Source: Oryza sativa Japonica Group
Lineage: Eukaryota; Streptophyta; Magnoliopsida; Poales; Poaceae
Length of the DNA: 64,000 bases
Assembly: GCF_034140825.1 (NCBI RefSeq)
Contig: NC_089039.1
Coordinates: 23,171,501-23,235,500, forward strand
Direction: 5' to 3'
The first letter of the stretch is position 1. Each line of letters starts with the position of its first letter. The notes under the pieces were generated by a model that ran no database searches, was not told the origin of the DNA, and saw only the letters and a list, made by a program, of their open reading frames with translations. This document shows positions 34,601-45,880 of the stretch, piece by piece. A program made the position numbers and the translations under genes.

Positions 34601-37600
34601 TATTAGGGCACCAGCCAGCATTGAGGAACAACAATATATGGATTTTCCTCCCTCTTCTCTACATTCTTATGTTCCAGAACAACCTGAAATAAGTCTGGAT
34701 GCTGAATCCATGTGAGCACGTTTTTTGTTGTTTCCCTGTACTCTGTAGCTTTGTTTGGTTTCCTGATTAGCATTGGTTTACTGTTTCTTATACTAGGAAA
34801 ATGCTGACCTCTCTTCCACTCTATGGAGAACCACTATGCACTAATGAGAGGTGAGCATGGCTTGGCTATGCCATGTGTTTTTTTTTAACAAAGTTGTGTT
34901 ATATGTATTAAATGAGTGATAAGGAAAAAAAACACACCCATCTTAGTTTTGACATTTTTAAAATAGGTACCATCTACTTAAGAATTAGGTGAGAATGCCA
35001 ATAACCATTGGACCTAGATCATCTTGATGGACAGCAAAAGATTGAGATGGACTTTATTGATCTCTTCTTAGGCCCCGTTCTAAACTCCAACTCTAAACTT
35101 CAACTTACTCGTTCCCAAACTGCTAAACGGTGTATTTTTTGCAAAAACTTTTTATATAGAAGTTTCTTTAAAAATTCAAATGAACTCATTTTTCAAGTTT
35201 ATAATAATTAATTAATCATGTGTTAATTGCTTGCTCCGATTTCCTTGCCGCTGAAAAGCTCAATTTTTATGCTTGCATCGAACGAAGCCTTAAGCATGTC
35301 TTGCATATAATGCTATAATGAAATACTGGAGTGATTAAATGTGGGCCAGTGTGAAACATGTGTATGAGGGTGGACCATTAGTCCCTGCACATATCTTGTT
35401 CTGCACCATTTGATCCATATATCTCTTGCTTCTCATGCCTTGAATTTTTACTAAACAGTATGTACCATTCTTCCTTGCACATGTCTTGTTCTGCACCACT
35501 TTATTGATTTTTGTTTTTGGGTGGGATCTAGCTTTTATCAAATCAAGGCAATACAACTTATCAGCTCAGCTCAAGGCAATACCACTTTATTGAACTGTCT
35601 TAGTGCAGTTCAGCTCTTGTGTTGCCCTCTTATCAGTAGCTTTTCATGAAGACTAGGACTACAACTAAGTAGTAAAATAATAGATTGAAATGGATTGTCT
35701 AGAACTGGATTTCGTACAATTTGTATATCCAAAGCACACTCCATTTTGGGATGTGCAACAACTAGTTTGGCTACCTCATCGCGTCAAATACTCGAACCCT
35801 TTTTTATGTGCAGTATTTGATATACTATCATGAACAAATGAAATGAAACACTTCCAGCTTTCAATCAAAGCCAGGCTCCTTGAGCCTTTATCTAAAAAAA
35901 AATGAAACACTTCCAAAATTCTGTGTTATTTCTTCTGTTATAATACACACTGATTACCTTGAACTGCAGTATCATTGCCCACGTTAAGTCTGTTAAGGGA
36001 ATACTTGAATCACTCCTTCGGAGAAATGACTGGCTCAAGGTTGATGAGTACCTGACAAAGATTGTTTCTGAAAATTATTTGAACTCATACTCTGCCATTT
36101 CTGGTGTACCAATGAGTGAAATTAATCAAGCACACCCCGAGCTTGCTTTACTGGCAAGGCGGCAACATGTTTATGATCTGCTTGTGGAAGGGAAGTATGA
36201 TGAGGCCAGTGACTATTACAATGCGAATGTCGCTATTCTGGAGAAGTGTAGGAGCAAAAGAGTGCGCACTGCATCATCAGATCTCAAAGTTCTTATCAGC
36301 AATCGAACTGCAGCAGTGTGAGTATATTCAGATAACTTCTTACGATTTCAGTCTTATCAAACAAACATGACAATTCGCTCAGTTATACCAAAGCATCTGA
36401 CTATGAATTTCTCTGTTAATGTTTTAGGAATAATGATGTTGATACTGGCATGGCTATCAAGGACTACATCTACCTTTACTATCCCATTTTCAGGTACACA
36501 TTCCAAAATTTTATTAAATTGTGCAAATGAGTCAACAATTTGTTTAATATTTTCGTCACTTGCTCGATAACTCTGAAATGGTTATAGCATATTATTTCGT
36601 ACATAACCGCATGCCCAATGTACTTACGTTTATGAATTATAGTTTTTTTTCTAAGACTAATTGTTAAGACCATTTAGTAAATTTTGTACATTGTTGCTTC
36701 TCTGGTGATTGAAAGAGATGAACTATTGATATATTGAGAACATCATGGGCTCATGGCCCTTTAGGAGCTAATGCAACCAAATTTGTTGAGTTGATGTGTG
36801 ATCAATCACACCTTTTTCTTTTCTTTTCTTGAGAGCCACACAAGATAACCTTGTCAAATACTTCAATTTCTGTAGTTCTTTTTTAGTTTACAGTAATGCA
36901 TTATACGCAGTCTGACATTAAAGATTCGAATGAAATGCATCCACAAAGTAAATTGGCAGAATGCATAGGGAACCAACAGTCCAACTAATTTTAGCAAAAC
37001 CTTCGGATGATCAGTTTTGAACTATACACATTCTAGGAACACACACAGTATACTAATTGTGCTAGAATTAAGGTGATGGAAGCACTGCATTTTACCGCCA
37101 ATGTGGTGGCAGTGCTGTCAATGGCATGATCTTTTTTGCAATGAAGGTATTCGATTTTTTTTAATGAATGTATGAGTAACCTGTAAGGATCTTTCTTCAT
37201 ATAACATAGCGACTGCATGCATTTTGTCCCCTAAAGTACCCCATTCTCTATTGAAGAAGCATGTGTCTCCCTTATTATACATTCTGCGTTCTTAACTGAA
37301 TTGATATGTAGGCCTGATATTCGGAAGAGAAACTTTGGGAGAAAACCCCACGAACTGTGGGAGTTTGCTTGGCGCAAGAGTACAGTTTCAGGCTTCAGAT
37401 GTTTTGCATGCCATAAGGTCTTTAAGCATAAGAAACTCACCATGATTGAGTCACACTTGAAGGGGGATAGAACAGATGATATCACTGCTTGTCCAGCTGT
37501 AACGGAGAATGTCCTCTCCCGCCTCCAGCTCGCCCTGGATACTGGAGCAGCAGGCAGGCTCTCCCGTAAGATAGAAAGAGGAAGGATGAGCCGCGACACT

Positions 37601-37705
37601 CAAAGTACTGGAGATGAGCATCCCTCTCCAGATGGAGAAGAAGATGGTAGAGGAGACGGATGCACAGACTCTGCTGGCCCTTCAAATGCTGTACCAGCCT
37701 GCTAG
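31616..37705 (+). CDS. Six-exon gene of unknown function with a zinc-finger-like C-terminus (334 aa)
   Basis: Exons: 31616-31653, 34607-34711, 34797-34850, 35970-36317, 36428-36493, 37312-37705. All five introns are GT-AG and all are phase 2; the chain closes at 334 aa. I do not recognise the family. Parts seen: an acidic N-terminus (MADQEDQDDGGKG), a short linker rich in Pro/Glu/Ser, a helical charged middle of about 116 residues (SIIAHVKSVKGILESLLRRN to ISNRTAAV), and a C-terminal part with a CxxC...H pattern (RCFACHKVFKHKKLTMIESH) like BED or C2H2-type fingers. A hydrophilic tail follows (DEHPSPDGEEDGRGDG). A DNA- or RNA-binding role is only a guess. Intron 1 is 2,953 bp and contains a large repeat element. 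Intron 3 contains a MITE. Small extra exons inside intron 1 cannot be excluded. Confidence 0.75.
32809..34449. repeat. Repeat element in intron 1 with a 76-77-bp minisatellite
   Basis: It starts aactagcatggttgcc and gcgcggctaac, and ends ccgattaatgtgagaatttc ... ttatataatagatt. The core (about 33010-34360) is a tandem array of about 17 units. The last dozen (from about 33480) are very regular: markers tctatatgg fall at 33501, 33577, 33653, 33729, 33805, 33881, 33957 (76-bp steps), then 34034, 34111, 34188, 34265, 34342 (77-bp steps). Each unit has ttttaattccgaatttcag. A relative with the same ends lies at 40952-42799. The superfamily is not known to me. Confidence 0.8.
35071..35289. mobile_element. 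PIF/Harbinger-like (Tourist-type) MITE in intron 3
   Basis: A 219-bp element with ends ggccccgttc and the complement of gaacgaagcc, flanked by TTA on both sides (35068-35070, 35290-35292). Confidence 0.7.
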
Positions 37706-38558
37706 ATTTCCCTTCTGCTAACAGTGAAAAGAAGTCAGTAGCAACACATCATATCATGCTGTATATATGCTTAGAAAAAAGAACAGTTAAATCGTGCTGC
37801 CAGCAACAAGTTACAGCTAGAAAGTAGCACACAGCTTACCTTTAGAGACATGGTATAGAGAGAGACCTTGCCTTTGGCCTGCCGGAAGTAACAGCAATGT
37901 TGATTGTTTGAGACTGAGTTGAGATGTGGTATAGTGAATGGTGGTACGAAATTGCACGCTGTCCTGCTTGCTCGAAGAACGTTGCCTGCATCAGGGTTAT
38001 ATATAGTATATGATGCCTCTCATTGTTGATGCTTCTCTTCCTCGTTTTTGTTCAGGGTCATCACTTGCTGTCTTGTCTGATATAGAGTGCGGCAAAGAGT
38101 GCATGAGTAGGGTAGGGAAGCATCTAAACTAATGATAGCACTGGATATGATATTCTTTTGGTGAATTGGACTGATATTATTTTCTTTTTGGACTTACATG
38201 AATTTTGGAATTTGCATCAACCTTGGGTGATATGGTGTAGAGAAGTACAATACATGTATGCAAGCTTACATGTTGGGAAACCCATCACATGACATCGATG
38301 TGTTTATTTTGAATGTTATATGAATGCCACCTTTTTCTTGTCATTGGAAAGGTTAGGAGCTAGGACCATCTTATCGCCCTTGATGAATAGTGAAGTGAGT
38401 TTATTCAACTGTATTCTTGGTTTGCTGATTTTCTTTACTTGAATAGTGTTTATCTTTTATGAAAATACATTGTTCTTGTTGGAGTAGAAATATTTTTATT
38501 TGGTAATGCAGCTGTTCAGAGCTAGAAAAGATATTAGATAATTATCGTTAAACTGTTA
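37706..38558. other. 3' flank of the 334-aa gene
   Basis: AT-rich sequence that probably includes the 3' UTR. No other gene or repeat recognised. Confidence 0.4.
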
Positions 38559-40853
38559 TCCCTTCTTCCTATAAAGTTATCACCCACTAAGTGCAATTAA
38601 TCTCCTAAAGCTCAAACCACAGTGTTCCACGTCATCATCAATTGACAGCCGTTGGATCACTTGATTACATTGCATCTCAATCGTTGAATGAAAAGCTGCT
38701 GAGTTCACAGGACGTGTGAGTCAGCAAAGAAGGCCCATGTTAGCATAGCAAAGGAGGCCCACGTCAGTGCATTGCAGCCCGCAACCCAATCAGTGGTCTA
38801 GGGTTCGGTATCTCATCCTCCCGAGCCCTGAGTTCTGAATCGGAGCGGCGGCGGCGTAGTGCAACGCGGTCGCGCGTTCCCCTACGCGCACGCGAGAGGC
38901 GAGCCCGTCTCAGCCGCGTATCTCCTCTTCCTCCTCCCTCCCCGACGATGTGTGTCTCCGTCGAGCCACCTTCCTCAACCTCCGCGCCACGCACGCAACT
39001 AGCCCACCAGCCGCGTCGTTTCCCCACCCTCCTCGCTCCGCCCCACCTCCTAGGCTGCTCGCCTCCTCGGCGTATCACAAAAAACTGAAACCGCCGGCAC
39101 CCACCAACAAGCGGTCTTGATGGCTGACATTAAAAACCGAGCAGATTTCATGGATGTCGAGCTCTTCACCATGAAACGTCGTTCGATTTGTTTTCTTAGT
39201 CCTCCCCTGAAATCTTCAACCTCAGACTTCACCTTGAACACACCCAAGGGGGTGTATATTAACCTCCCGAAGGTATGCTTCTTCCTCTTCTTGAGCCATA
39301 TATTTTTCATCCAATAAATTGGCTTCTGCTTTCGGTCATGCTAGATTGATTTGTTTCTGTTATCCCTCATATTCTTCAAGAATTAAGAAAGGAGGGATTG
39401 GTTTTGTTTCGGCTCTACTTCAAGTTTCTACCGTCAGCGTTAAACAGGATTGAAATTTATTTAGTATATACACTTCACTAAAGGAGACAATTCATGGTAT
39501 GAGGATCACTGGTATGTATACTAATTTTACATCACGCTGCATACCTGCACCGATAGTTCATTTTAATTCTGAATTCCGGATGCAAATTGCTTACTATCGT
39601 TGTAACAGCTGCTGGAGCAATCTATATATACATTGGGTAATCATAATTGCCTCATATTCATTCTTGGTCACATGATTTCTATATATTATTATATGCCCAT
39701 CCTGCGACACATGCTGTGCAAGAGGTACAAGTAATTCCTTCCATAACAACAGTCTAGCTATTTTTATACACATTGATCCCTAATTTTTTATATGTCTATC
39801 CAGATTCTTATTTGGTATATGATGATCCTACTTTACACCCATATAACTTAATTTTTCATTTCTTTTCTGGCTAGAGTATAAAGAATGCTCTTTGTAATAG
39901 CAAAATTGAATAGTTTGTCAAATATTGGGTTTTTCATCAAGGCCATCCGACTATTTATCTTCAGTTTTATGGATCTTTCAATCCAAAATACTACAAGTTG
40001 TTTTTTTTCTGTTGACAGAAATTTTCAGCACTAAGACATATTGGTATCCTAAGAAACAGATAAAATTAAGATGGATCTTCAACAAGAACCATCCAGCAGG
40101 TTATCACTGCTCACCAATTAAGAAATGTTATTACATTCTTTTCTCTATTACTCTATTCCTGGTGCCTTGCATTCCATGCACCATCATTTTCTTTTCTTGA
40201 GGGTAATTTTTACCCGGCCTCTATATCCAACCGGTGAACCGAATATATGCAGACTTTTAAATTGGGAGCTTAATCCCTCAAATAATACAATCTGAAATTC
40301 ACTCCTATAAAAATTTGAAGTCGAGACCTTAGGTGTTACTCGGGTCACTGCATGTCTATACTTTGCCATTTATTGCGCTTTCCTTCAGGAATCCCCAAAC
40401 TTTCAAACAAGATATGCTGCTCATTTTTCATTTGTGCGTTCTTCACAAGTGAACGTGGATGCAGTTGCTCAAGCGAATTCTTCTACAAGCCCAACAATTT
40501 CGTTAATTGCCAAGCAAATCTACAAGTGGAGACCTCAACAAACTGAGCTTTTAACATTTCTTACATAAAAAATGGATTACCTCAAATGCAGGTCATTCTA
40601 ACTGAAGAGAAGGTCAATAACAATAATCATAATTAGTGTCTCTTGCGTTGCTATTACTATCTGAGAAATTTCTATCTTAACCTTGACGGATGTTGCTACT
40701 TCAGTTCATAGATTTAATCCTACAGAAATAGTTGTTTGTTCGAAAAAAATTACCATTTCCAATGGCTACTATTACATTATCTCTTACACCTTCACGTGTA
40801 GCTCTCCATTTCTACCTACAAAATCCCGCAGCAACGCGCGGGGTATTATCTAA
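38559..40853 (+). mobile_element. Non-autonomous Helitron (2.3 kb)
   Basis: The 5' end begins TC after a host A (38558). The 3' end is CTAA (40850-40853, fits CTRR) followed by host T. Just before it stands the diagnostic hairpin cccgcagcaacgcgcggg (stem CCCGC 40825-40829 with GCGGG 40838-40842). There are no terminal inverted repeats and no target duplication, as expected. No Rep/helicase coding is present. A GC-rich part at 38760-39080 and a short frame at 39117-39317 (MADIKNRADFMDVELF) could be captured material but are not recognised. Confidence 0.82.
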
Positions 40854-40951
40854 TTAGTATTCAAGTTTGTCCCAATGTCACGTCATGTTCCATAAACAAA
40901 TTAATCTTTGTTTGCTGACTCCTTCACTTAATCTTCCCTTGTGTACTGTAA

Positions 40952-42799
40952 ACTAGCTGGGCGGCCCGCCCAATTACGCGGCTAGCACCCAAACAAAATC
41001 ATATATATTTTTTAAGTATGATTTTACTTAAAATTTATTAAATAGCTATCTCATTGTCTTCAGACTTTGAAAGACCAAACATCATCATCTTCGTGTTTCT
41101 AATTATATAGTTTTTAAAAGTCACACCAGTTGCTACCCCGTATGTCATCTCCTTCTTTATTTGCTTGCTCGATCTACCACTATTTCTATTCATTCTCTTT
41201 GGAATCTTTAAAAATTGGATTTTATAGTTTTTAGAATTTATTGTCACGTTGGGTTTCGTTTTTATAATTTCTAGATGTCCCGTCAAACGTTGCCATTATA
41301 CTTCTCTACGGCCCGTCCATTGTCTCTTCTCTTTATTATTATTGAGATTTTAAAAATCGAACATAAATATCATTTGGGTTCATTTTTACTTTTTAGAAGT
41401 CCCGCCAAACCGTCAGCGGCTTTGCCATTGTACTCCTCTATAGCTCGCCCGCTGCCTCCCTTCTTTATTGTTATTGAGATTTTTAAAATCAAACATGATT
41501 ATCATTGATTTTTTTTACTTTTTAGAAGTTCCGAACCTCTAAAATTTGGACCTTATAGTTTTTAGAGTTTATTGTCTTGTTGGGTTTCATTTTTTATAAT
41601 TTTTTAGAAGTCTCGTCAAACGATGCCACTATGCTCCTCTACAGCCCGTCCGCCGCCTACTCTTTATTGTCATTGTGATTCTAAAAATCTAACATAACTA
41701 TCGCTGGAGTTCATTTTTTATTTTCTAGAAGTCTCGTCAACCGTCTGCGGCTCAGCAACTATACTCCTATACACCCCGTCCGCTGCTTCTCCTTTTTATT
41801 GTCATTGAGATTTTAAAAATCGAATATGATTATCAATGGGGTTTATTTTTTTTACTTTCTAGAAGTCCCGGCATCCGCCTTGCTCATTTGCTTCACGGCC
41901 TGCCTGTCGTCCCTCTTTTTAATCGCATTATTTTTCTATTTGGTGTTTTATTAACATTTTTTATATGTCGTATCAACCGCCACCACTCTACTCATTTATA
42001 GGCATGTTACTTAATTTATCTCGTCATGTGTTTTAGATGGTATTTTCATTCAATAGTCTTTATTTTTTATTACAAAATTTAGTTATTTATAAATTATATT
42101 CCTAACTAAAATCTTATTTTTCTTTTTCTAATTTCAGAATTTTTTTTTCAAATTTTAGTTAATACCGTATTGTGTTCTTTTAATATTTCTATTTTTTATT
42201 TTTAATTTTAGTTGTTTCAAAATTGTATTCCTACTTGAACTCTCTTTTAATTTTTCTAATTTTGGATATTATTTTTGTTATTCTGAATTTTAATTAATCT
42301 CGTATTGGGTTCTTATATGGATTCTTCTTTCAATATTGCTTATTTTTAATTCCGAATTTCAGCTAATTTTAAATTGTATTCCTAACTCTTCTTTTGTTCT
42401 TTTGCTAATTTTGGATTTTTTTTATTTTGAATTTTGAATTTTAATTAATCTTGTATTGGGTTTTTATATGGACTCTTCTTTTAATATTCCTAATTTTTGA
42501 TTCCGAATTTAAGCTATTTTTAAATTGTATTTCTACTTGGACTCTCCTTTTCTTTTCTAATTTTTTATTTTATTTTATGTTTATTTTGAATTTTGATTAA
42601 TCTCGTATTGGGTTCTTATATGGAAACTTCTTTCAATATTGCTTATTTTTAATTCCGAATTTAAGCTATTTTTAAATTGTATTTCTACTTGGACTCTCTT
42701 TTTCTTTTTTTTTTCTTTTTCTCCGATTAATGTAGGAATTTCTAGCCCCACAGCGAATGTGGTGCCTCCTTTTAAAGCTGTTTTAATAATATAATAGAT
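40952..42799. repeat. Second copy of the intron-1 repeat family
   Basis: It has the same type of ends as 32809-34449 (aactagctgggcggcc, gcgcggctagc; ccgattaatgtaggaatttc ... aatataatagata). Inside are about five approximately 125-bp units with tagaagtcccgtcaa between about 41270 and 41890, then degenerate copies of the ttaattccgaattt unit up to 42720. The inner arrays differ from the other copy, so the family varies in its tandem content. Confidence 0.7.
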
Positions 42800-43540
42800 A
42801 GAAATGGGACATGCAACATTTTGAATCCCTGCACGGTCTTTTAATGCTAAAAAGGCATAAACTATGCTATTTTCGTGTTGCCAAACATTGTCCAGGCATT
42901 CCTTGTGGCTGTGGTGCCAACTGTTAAAAGTTTTTAGATATCTTCATCAGCATCTAATGCAGGATGCTTAGTTCTAACTACATTGTTCTGAGAGAAGCAA
43001 CTACTATTTATATTCTTAAGCAACATCTTTGACATGTTAAAGCTGTCAAGGTCCATTATATGCTGATGGTGTCAACTGTGCTTCTGATCCAAGAGAAGAT
43101 TCGGGAAGGCTAGCTACAAACCGCTGTGGAATCAAATGAATTGAGTTCTGTTCTGTCAACACTGCTTATTAATTACTGGAAAAACAGTGCAAAACCACCT
43201 TGAAATCATAAGGCGTGATCTTATGGCAATCTGAAGTCATTGTCGTATTTTTCTAAGATAATAAAAGCTTTATTAAACTATATTAAAACTACATTGAGAT
43301 GATACAATTACCGTATACATGCAAACACGATTGATTATTCAACAAATTGAGCCTAATACCTCCTCCTATACGCTATAATTGGCATGTGTCACGTATCCAG
43401 TTTGGTATGGCAGTTGAGAGCTGTGGAAGGAGTGATCGGCATGTTCACCAGCTCTGATTGGTAGTACGATTTTACGACACGTTGATCAGCCAGCGACGCC
43501 GAGAAAACCGGTTGATCGAAAGAGATAGCAGCGGAGACAT
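42800..43540. other. Intergenic, nothing recognised
   Basis: AT-rich sequence between the repeat element and the RING gene promoter. No gene supported. Confidence 0.4.
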
Positions 43541-43544
43541 CGCC

Positions 43545-43590
43545 GATGGGCCGTGAGTTGGGCCGTGAGATCAGATGGTAGCGCGGCCCA
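43545..43590 (+). promoter_or_regulatory. Cluster of TGGGCC-type motifs before the RING gene
   Basis: TGGGCC at about 43547 and 43559, and GGCCCA at about 43585, about 600 bp upstream of the ATG. A CT-repeat (43792-43812) follows, probably in the 5' UTR. The role is inferred from plant site II motifs. Confidence 0.35.
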
Positions 43591-44191
43591 CAACGATTCT
43601 ACCGAGAGCGAGCTGTAATAATAACTTCTACCCGTAGAGTAGGCAGGCAGCCACCGGGTAAATTTTGTAGAGTCGTCAGTCGTCGCCTCATCGGGACAGC
43701 CTTTTTACCGTTTCCGGCGTGCGCGCTGACGTGGCGCGCTGTCTTCCCGCACCGCAGCGACAAAACCTCGCCGCGTGCTTCCCGTTTCCATTCTCTCTCT
43801 CTCTCTCTCTCCCCGACCGCTTCCCGAATTTTTCTGCCTATTCTTTCTTTGTTTCTTCTTCCCCCTTTCGCCTTCCCCCTCTTTCCTGATTCCCCACCTC
43901 CTCCCTCGCCGCCGCCGCCGCCGCTGACTCCCACCGCGACCGCCTCCCCCGCCGGCGCGGTTTCGGAGGAGGCCCGGCGCCTGCAGGAGGAGGAGGGAGG
44001 GAGGGAAGGAGGGCCTGGCCCGCCTCCGCCGCCGCTGCCTCGTGCGGTTCCCGACGCCGGCCGTACTGCGCAGCGCTCGCCCACGCCGCGCGCGCCGCGG
44101 TGGGGCATGGTGGTGAGGTGGGAGGGAGGGAGCTGGGGGTGTTGAGGCGGAGGGGGAGGAGGAGGAGGAGGAGGTGTGGTTAGTGCGACGG

Positions 44192-45880
44192 ATGGCCGCG
44201 GACGATGCCGCGCGGAGCAGCAGAAGGATGGATCTGAACCTCTACCTCGGCCTCCCCCGCGCCCCGCGCCTGCGCCGCCCCGATCTCGGCTCCGACCTCG
44301 CGCTCGGCACCCCGATGCTCTCCTCCTCGCCTTCCTCCTCGGCGGCCTCGGCCGACGCGCCGCCGCTGGAGACGGAGCCGCTCCACCCGCCGTACTCACC
44401 GCCCCCCGCCGAGCTTGTGCGCCCCCCGACACCTCTGCCCGAGCCGTACGACCCGTCGGCTCCCGAGGCGCACCCGCCCTACGTGCCGCCTCCCGTGCCG
44501 CCCCCGGAGGCGATACCTGAGCTCGCTGACGACCTTGAGTTCGGCTTCTCCCACCCGCCGCTTCTGCTGCGGCCCAGCGAGCTGCTTGGGTGGGTAGACC
44601 GGCCATCGTCGTCGACGGCCTCCTCTTCCTTCCGCCCGGAGCGTGTCGACCGCTACCGTCCCCCCGTGATCTGCCTGAATAGCCGCCAGAGTCGCTGCCT
44701 CCGTCCAAGACGGTTCAGGTCGGACCTTCCGCCTCTCGGCTCGGAGGCCCCTGCCCTGGAGAACGACGCTGCAGCACAACCGCCACCGCAAGAGCCTATG
44801 CAAGATACGGTTGAAGAGAACAAGGTGGTCGCCGATGGCGCTATCGTGGGTGCCTCAGAGGAGGAGCCAGCCGAACGTGGCAAGAGCGTTGCGATGTTTG
44901 AGTGCAACATCTGCTTCGAGATGGCTTCCGAGCCTGTGGTAACTTCGTGTGGACATCTCTTCTGCTGGCCTTGTTTGTACCAATGGCTGCATGTCCACTC
45001 AACTCACAAGGAGTGCCCTGTCTGCAAAGGCGAGGTCACTGAAGGGAACATCACTCCAATTTACGGGAGAGGGAATTCGACTTCGGACGCGGAAAAGAAG
45101 GTTGCGGAGGAGGGAAATGTATCAGGCCCTACAATCCCACCAAGGCCACATGGCAATCGGCTCGAGAGCTTCCGGCAGAAATTCCACCATTTGCGCCCGA
45201 TTTCTAGAAGGCTTGGCGAGGCACATGGGATATTGTCTTCTTGGAGGCGCATACTTGATCAGCAGATTATGAATAGTGTGAGTAGGTTTGAGGGGCCTCC
45301 TGAATCAACTGTCCAGGAAATGATTGATCATGCTCATCATGCTAGCCGTTTAGGTCGAATTACTACTAGAATGAGGGCAAGGAGGTTGCAGAGGGAAGCC
45401 GAAAACTCTACATTTGTTGCTTCTTCTGCTGCGGAGAGTGGGCTGCCAGCAAACAGCACATCGGATCTGCCTAGGCGTAGCTCAAGTCCATTTTCCTCGG
45501 AAAGAATTGATTTATTGCAACACTTTGTTGACCTTGCAAGCACGGAAAGATTGGCAAGCGCTGTGAGTGACCTTAGAAGAATGGTTAGGCCGAGCCCTTA
45601 TGGAGCATCAACTTCATCAAATCCACCAAATCCACCAAATACCGAGCTGCTGCCAGTTGATGGGAATCATGTTGCCGTTGCACTAGCTGCAGATCAAGCT
45701 TCCAATTCAAGCACCATGGCTGTAATTCAGGAGGATGCTGCTTTTACTGAAAGCACAGGGGAACCAAGTAATGCAGGGTCTTCGAGATCCCTGAGGAGGA
45801 GAGGAAGAAATGATGCCTTAGGTTCTTTGGATGTGGATGGTGTGGGACTACACCGGAACAAGAGAAGGCGGCTGAACTGA
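44192..45880 (+). CDS. RING-type (RMA-like C3HC4) E3 ubiquitin ligase, 562 aa, intronless
   Basis: One exon from ATG 44192 (MAADDAARSSRRMDLN) to TGA 45880. E3 ligases of this type pass ubiquitin from an E2 to a target. The RING spans residues 238-278: CNICFEMASEPVVTSCGHLF, CWPCLYQW, then CPVC, with all eight metal ligands. The spacing is that of RMA/RNF5-type RINGs. The N-terminus has MDLNLYLGL, which contains an LxLxL (EAR-like) pattern, and is followed by a long Pro/Ser-rich region. There is no C-terminal membrane helix, unlike true RMA proteins. The tail ends in a basic HRNKRRRLN that could act as a nuclear signal. The size and lack of an anchor recall the longer Arabidopsis RMA-like proteins; I am not sure of the exact orthologue. 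Confidence 0.92.
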   Translation: MAADDAARSSRRMDLNLYLGLPRAPRLRRPDLGSDLALGTPMLSSSPSSSAASADAPPLETEPLHPPYSPPPAELVRPPTPLPEPYDPSAPEAHPPYVPPPVPPPEAIPELADDLEFGFSHPPLLLRPSELLGWVDRPSSSTASSSFRPERVDRYRPPVICLNSRQSRCLRPRRFRSDLPPLGSEAPALENDAAAQPPPQEPMQDTVEENKVVADGAIVGASEEEPAERGKSVAMFECNICFEMASEPVVTSCGHLFCWPCLYQWLHVHSTHKECPVCKGEVTEGNITPIYGRGNSTSDAEKKVAEEGNVSGPTIPPRPHGNRLESFRQKFHHLRPISRRLGEAHGILSSWRRILDQQIMNSVSRFEGPPESTVQEMIDHAHHASRLGRITTRMRARRLQREAENSTFVASSAAESGLPANSTSDLPRRSSSPFSSERIDLLQHFVDLASTERLASAVSDLRRMVRPSPYGASTSSNPPNPPNTELLPVDGNHVAVALAADQASNSSTMAVIQEDAAFTESTGEPSNAGSSRSLRRRGRNDALGSLDVDGVGLHRNKRRRLN

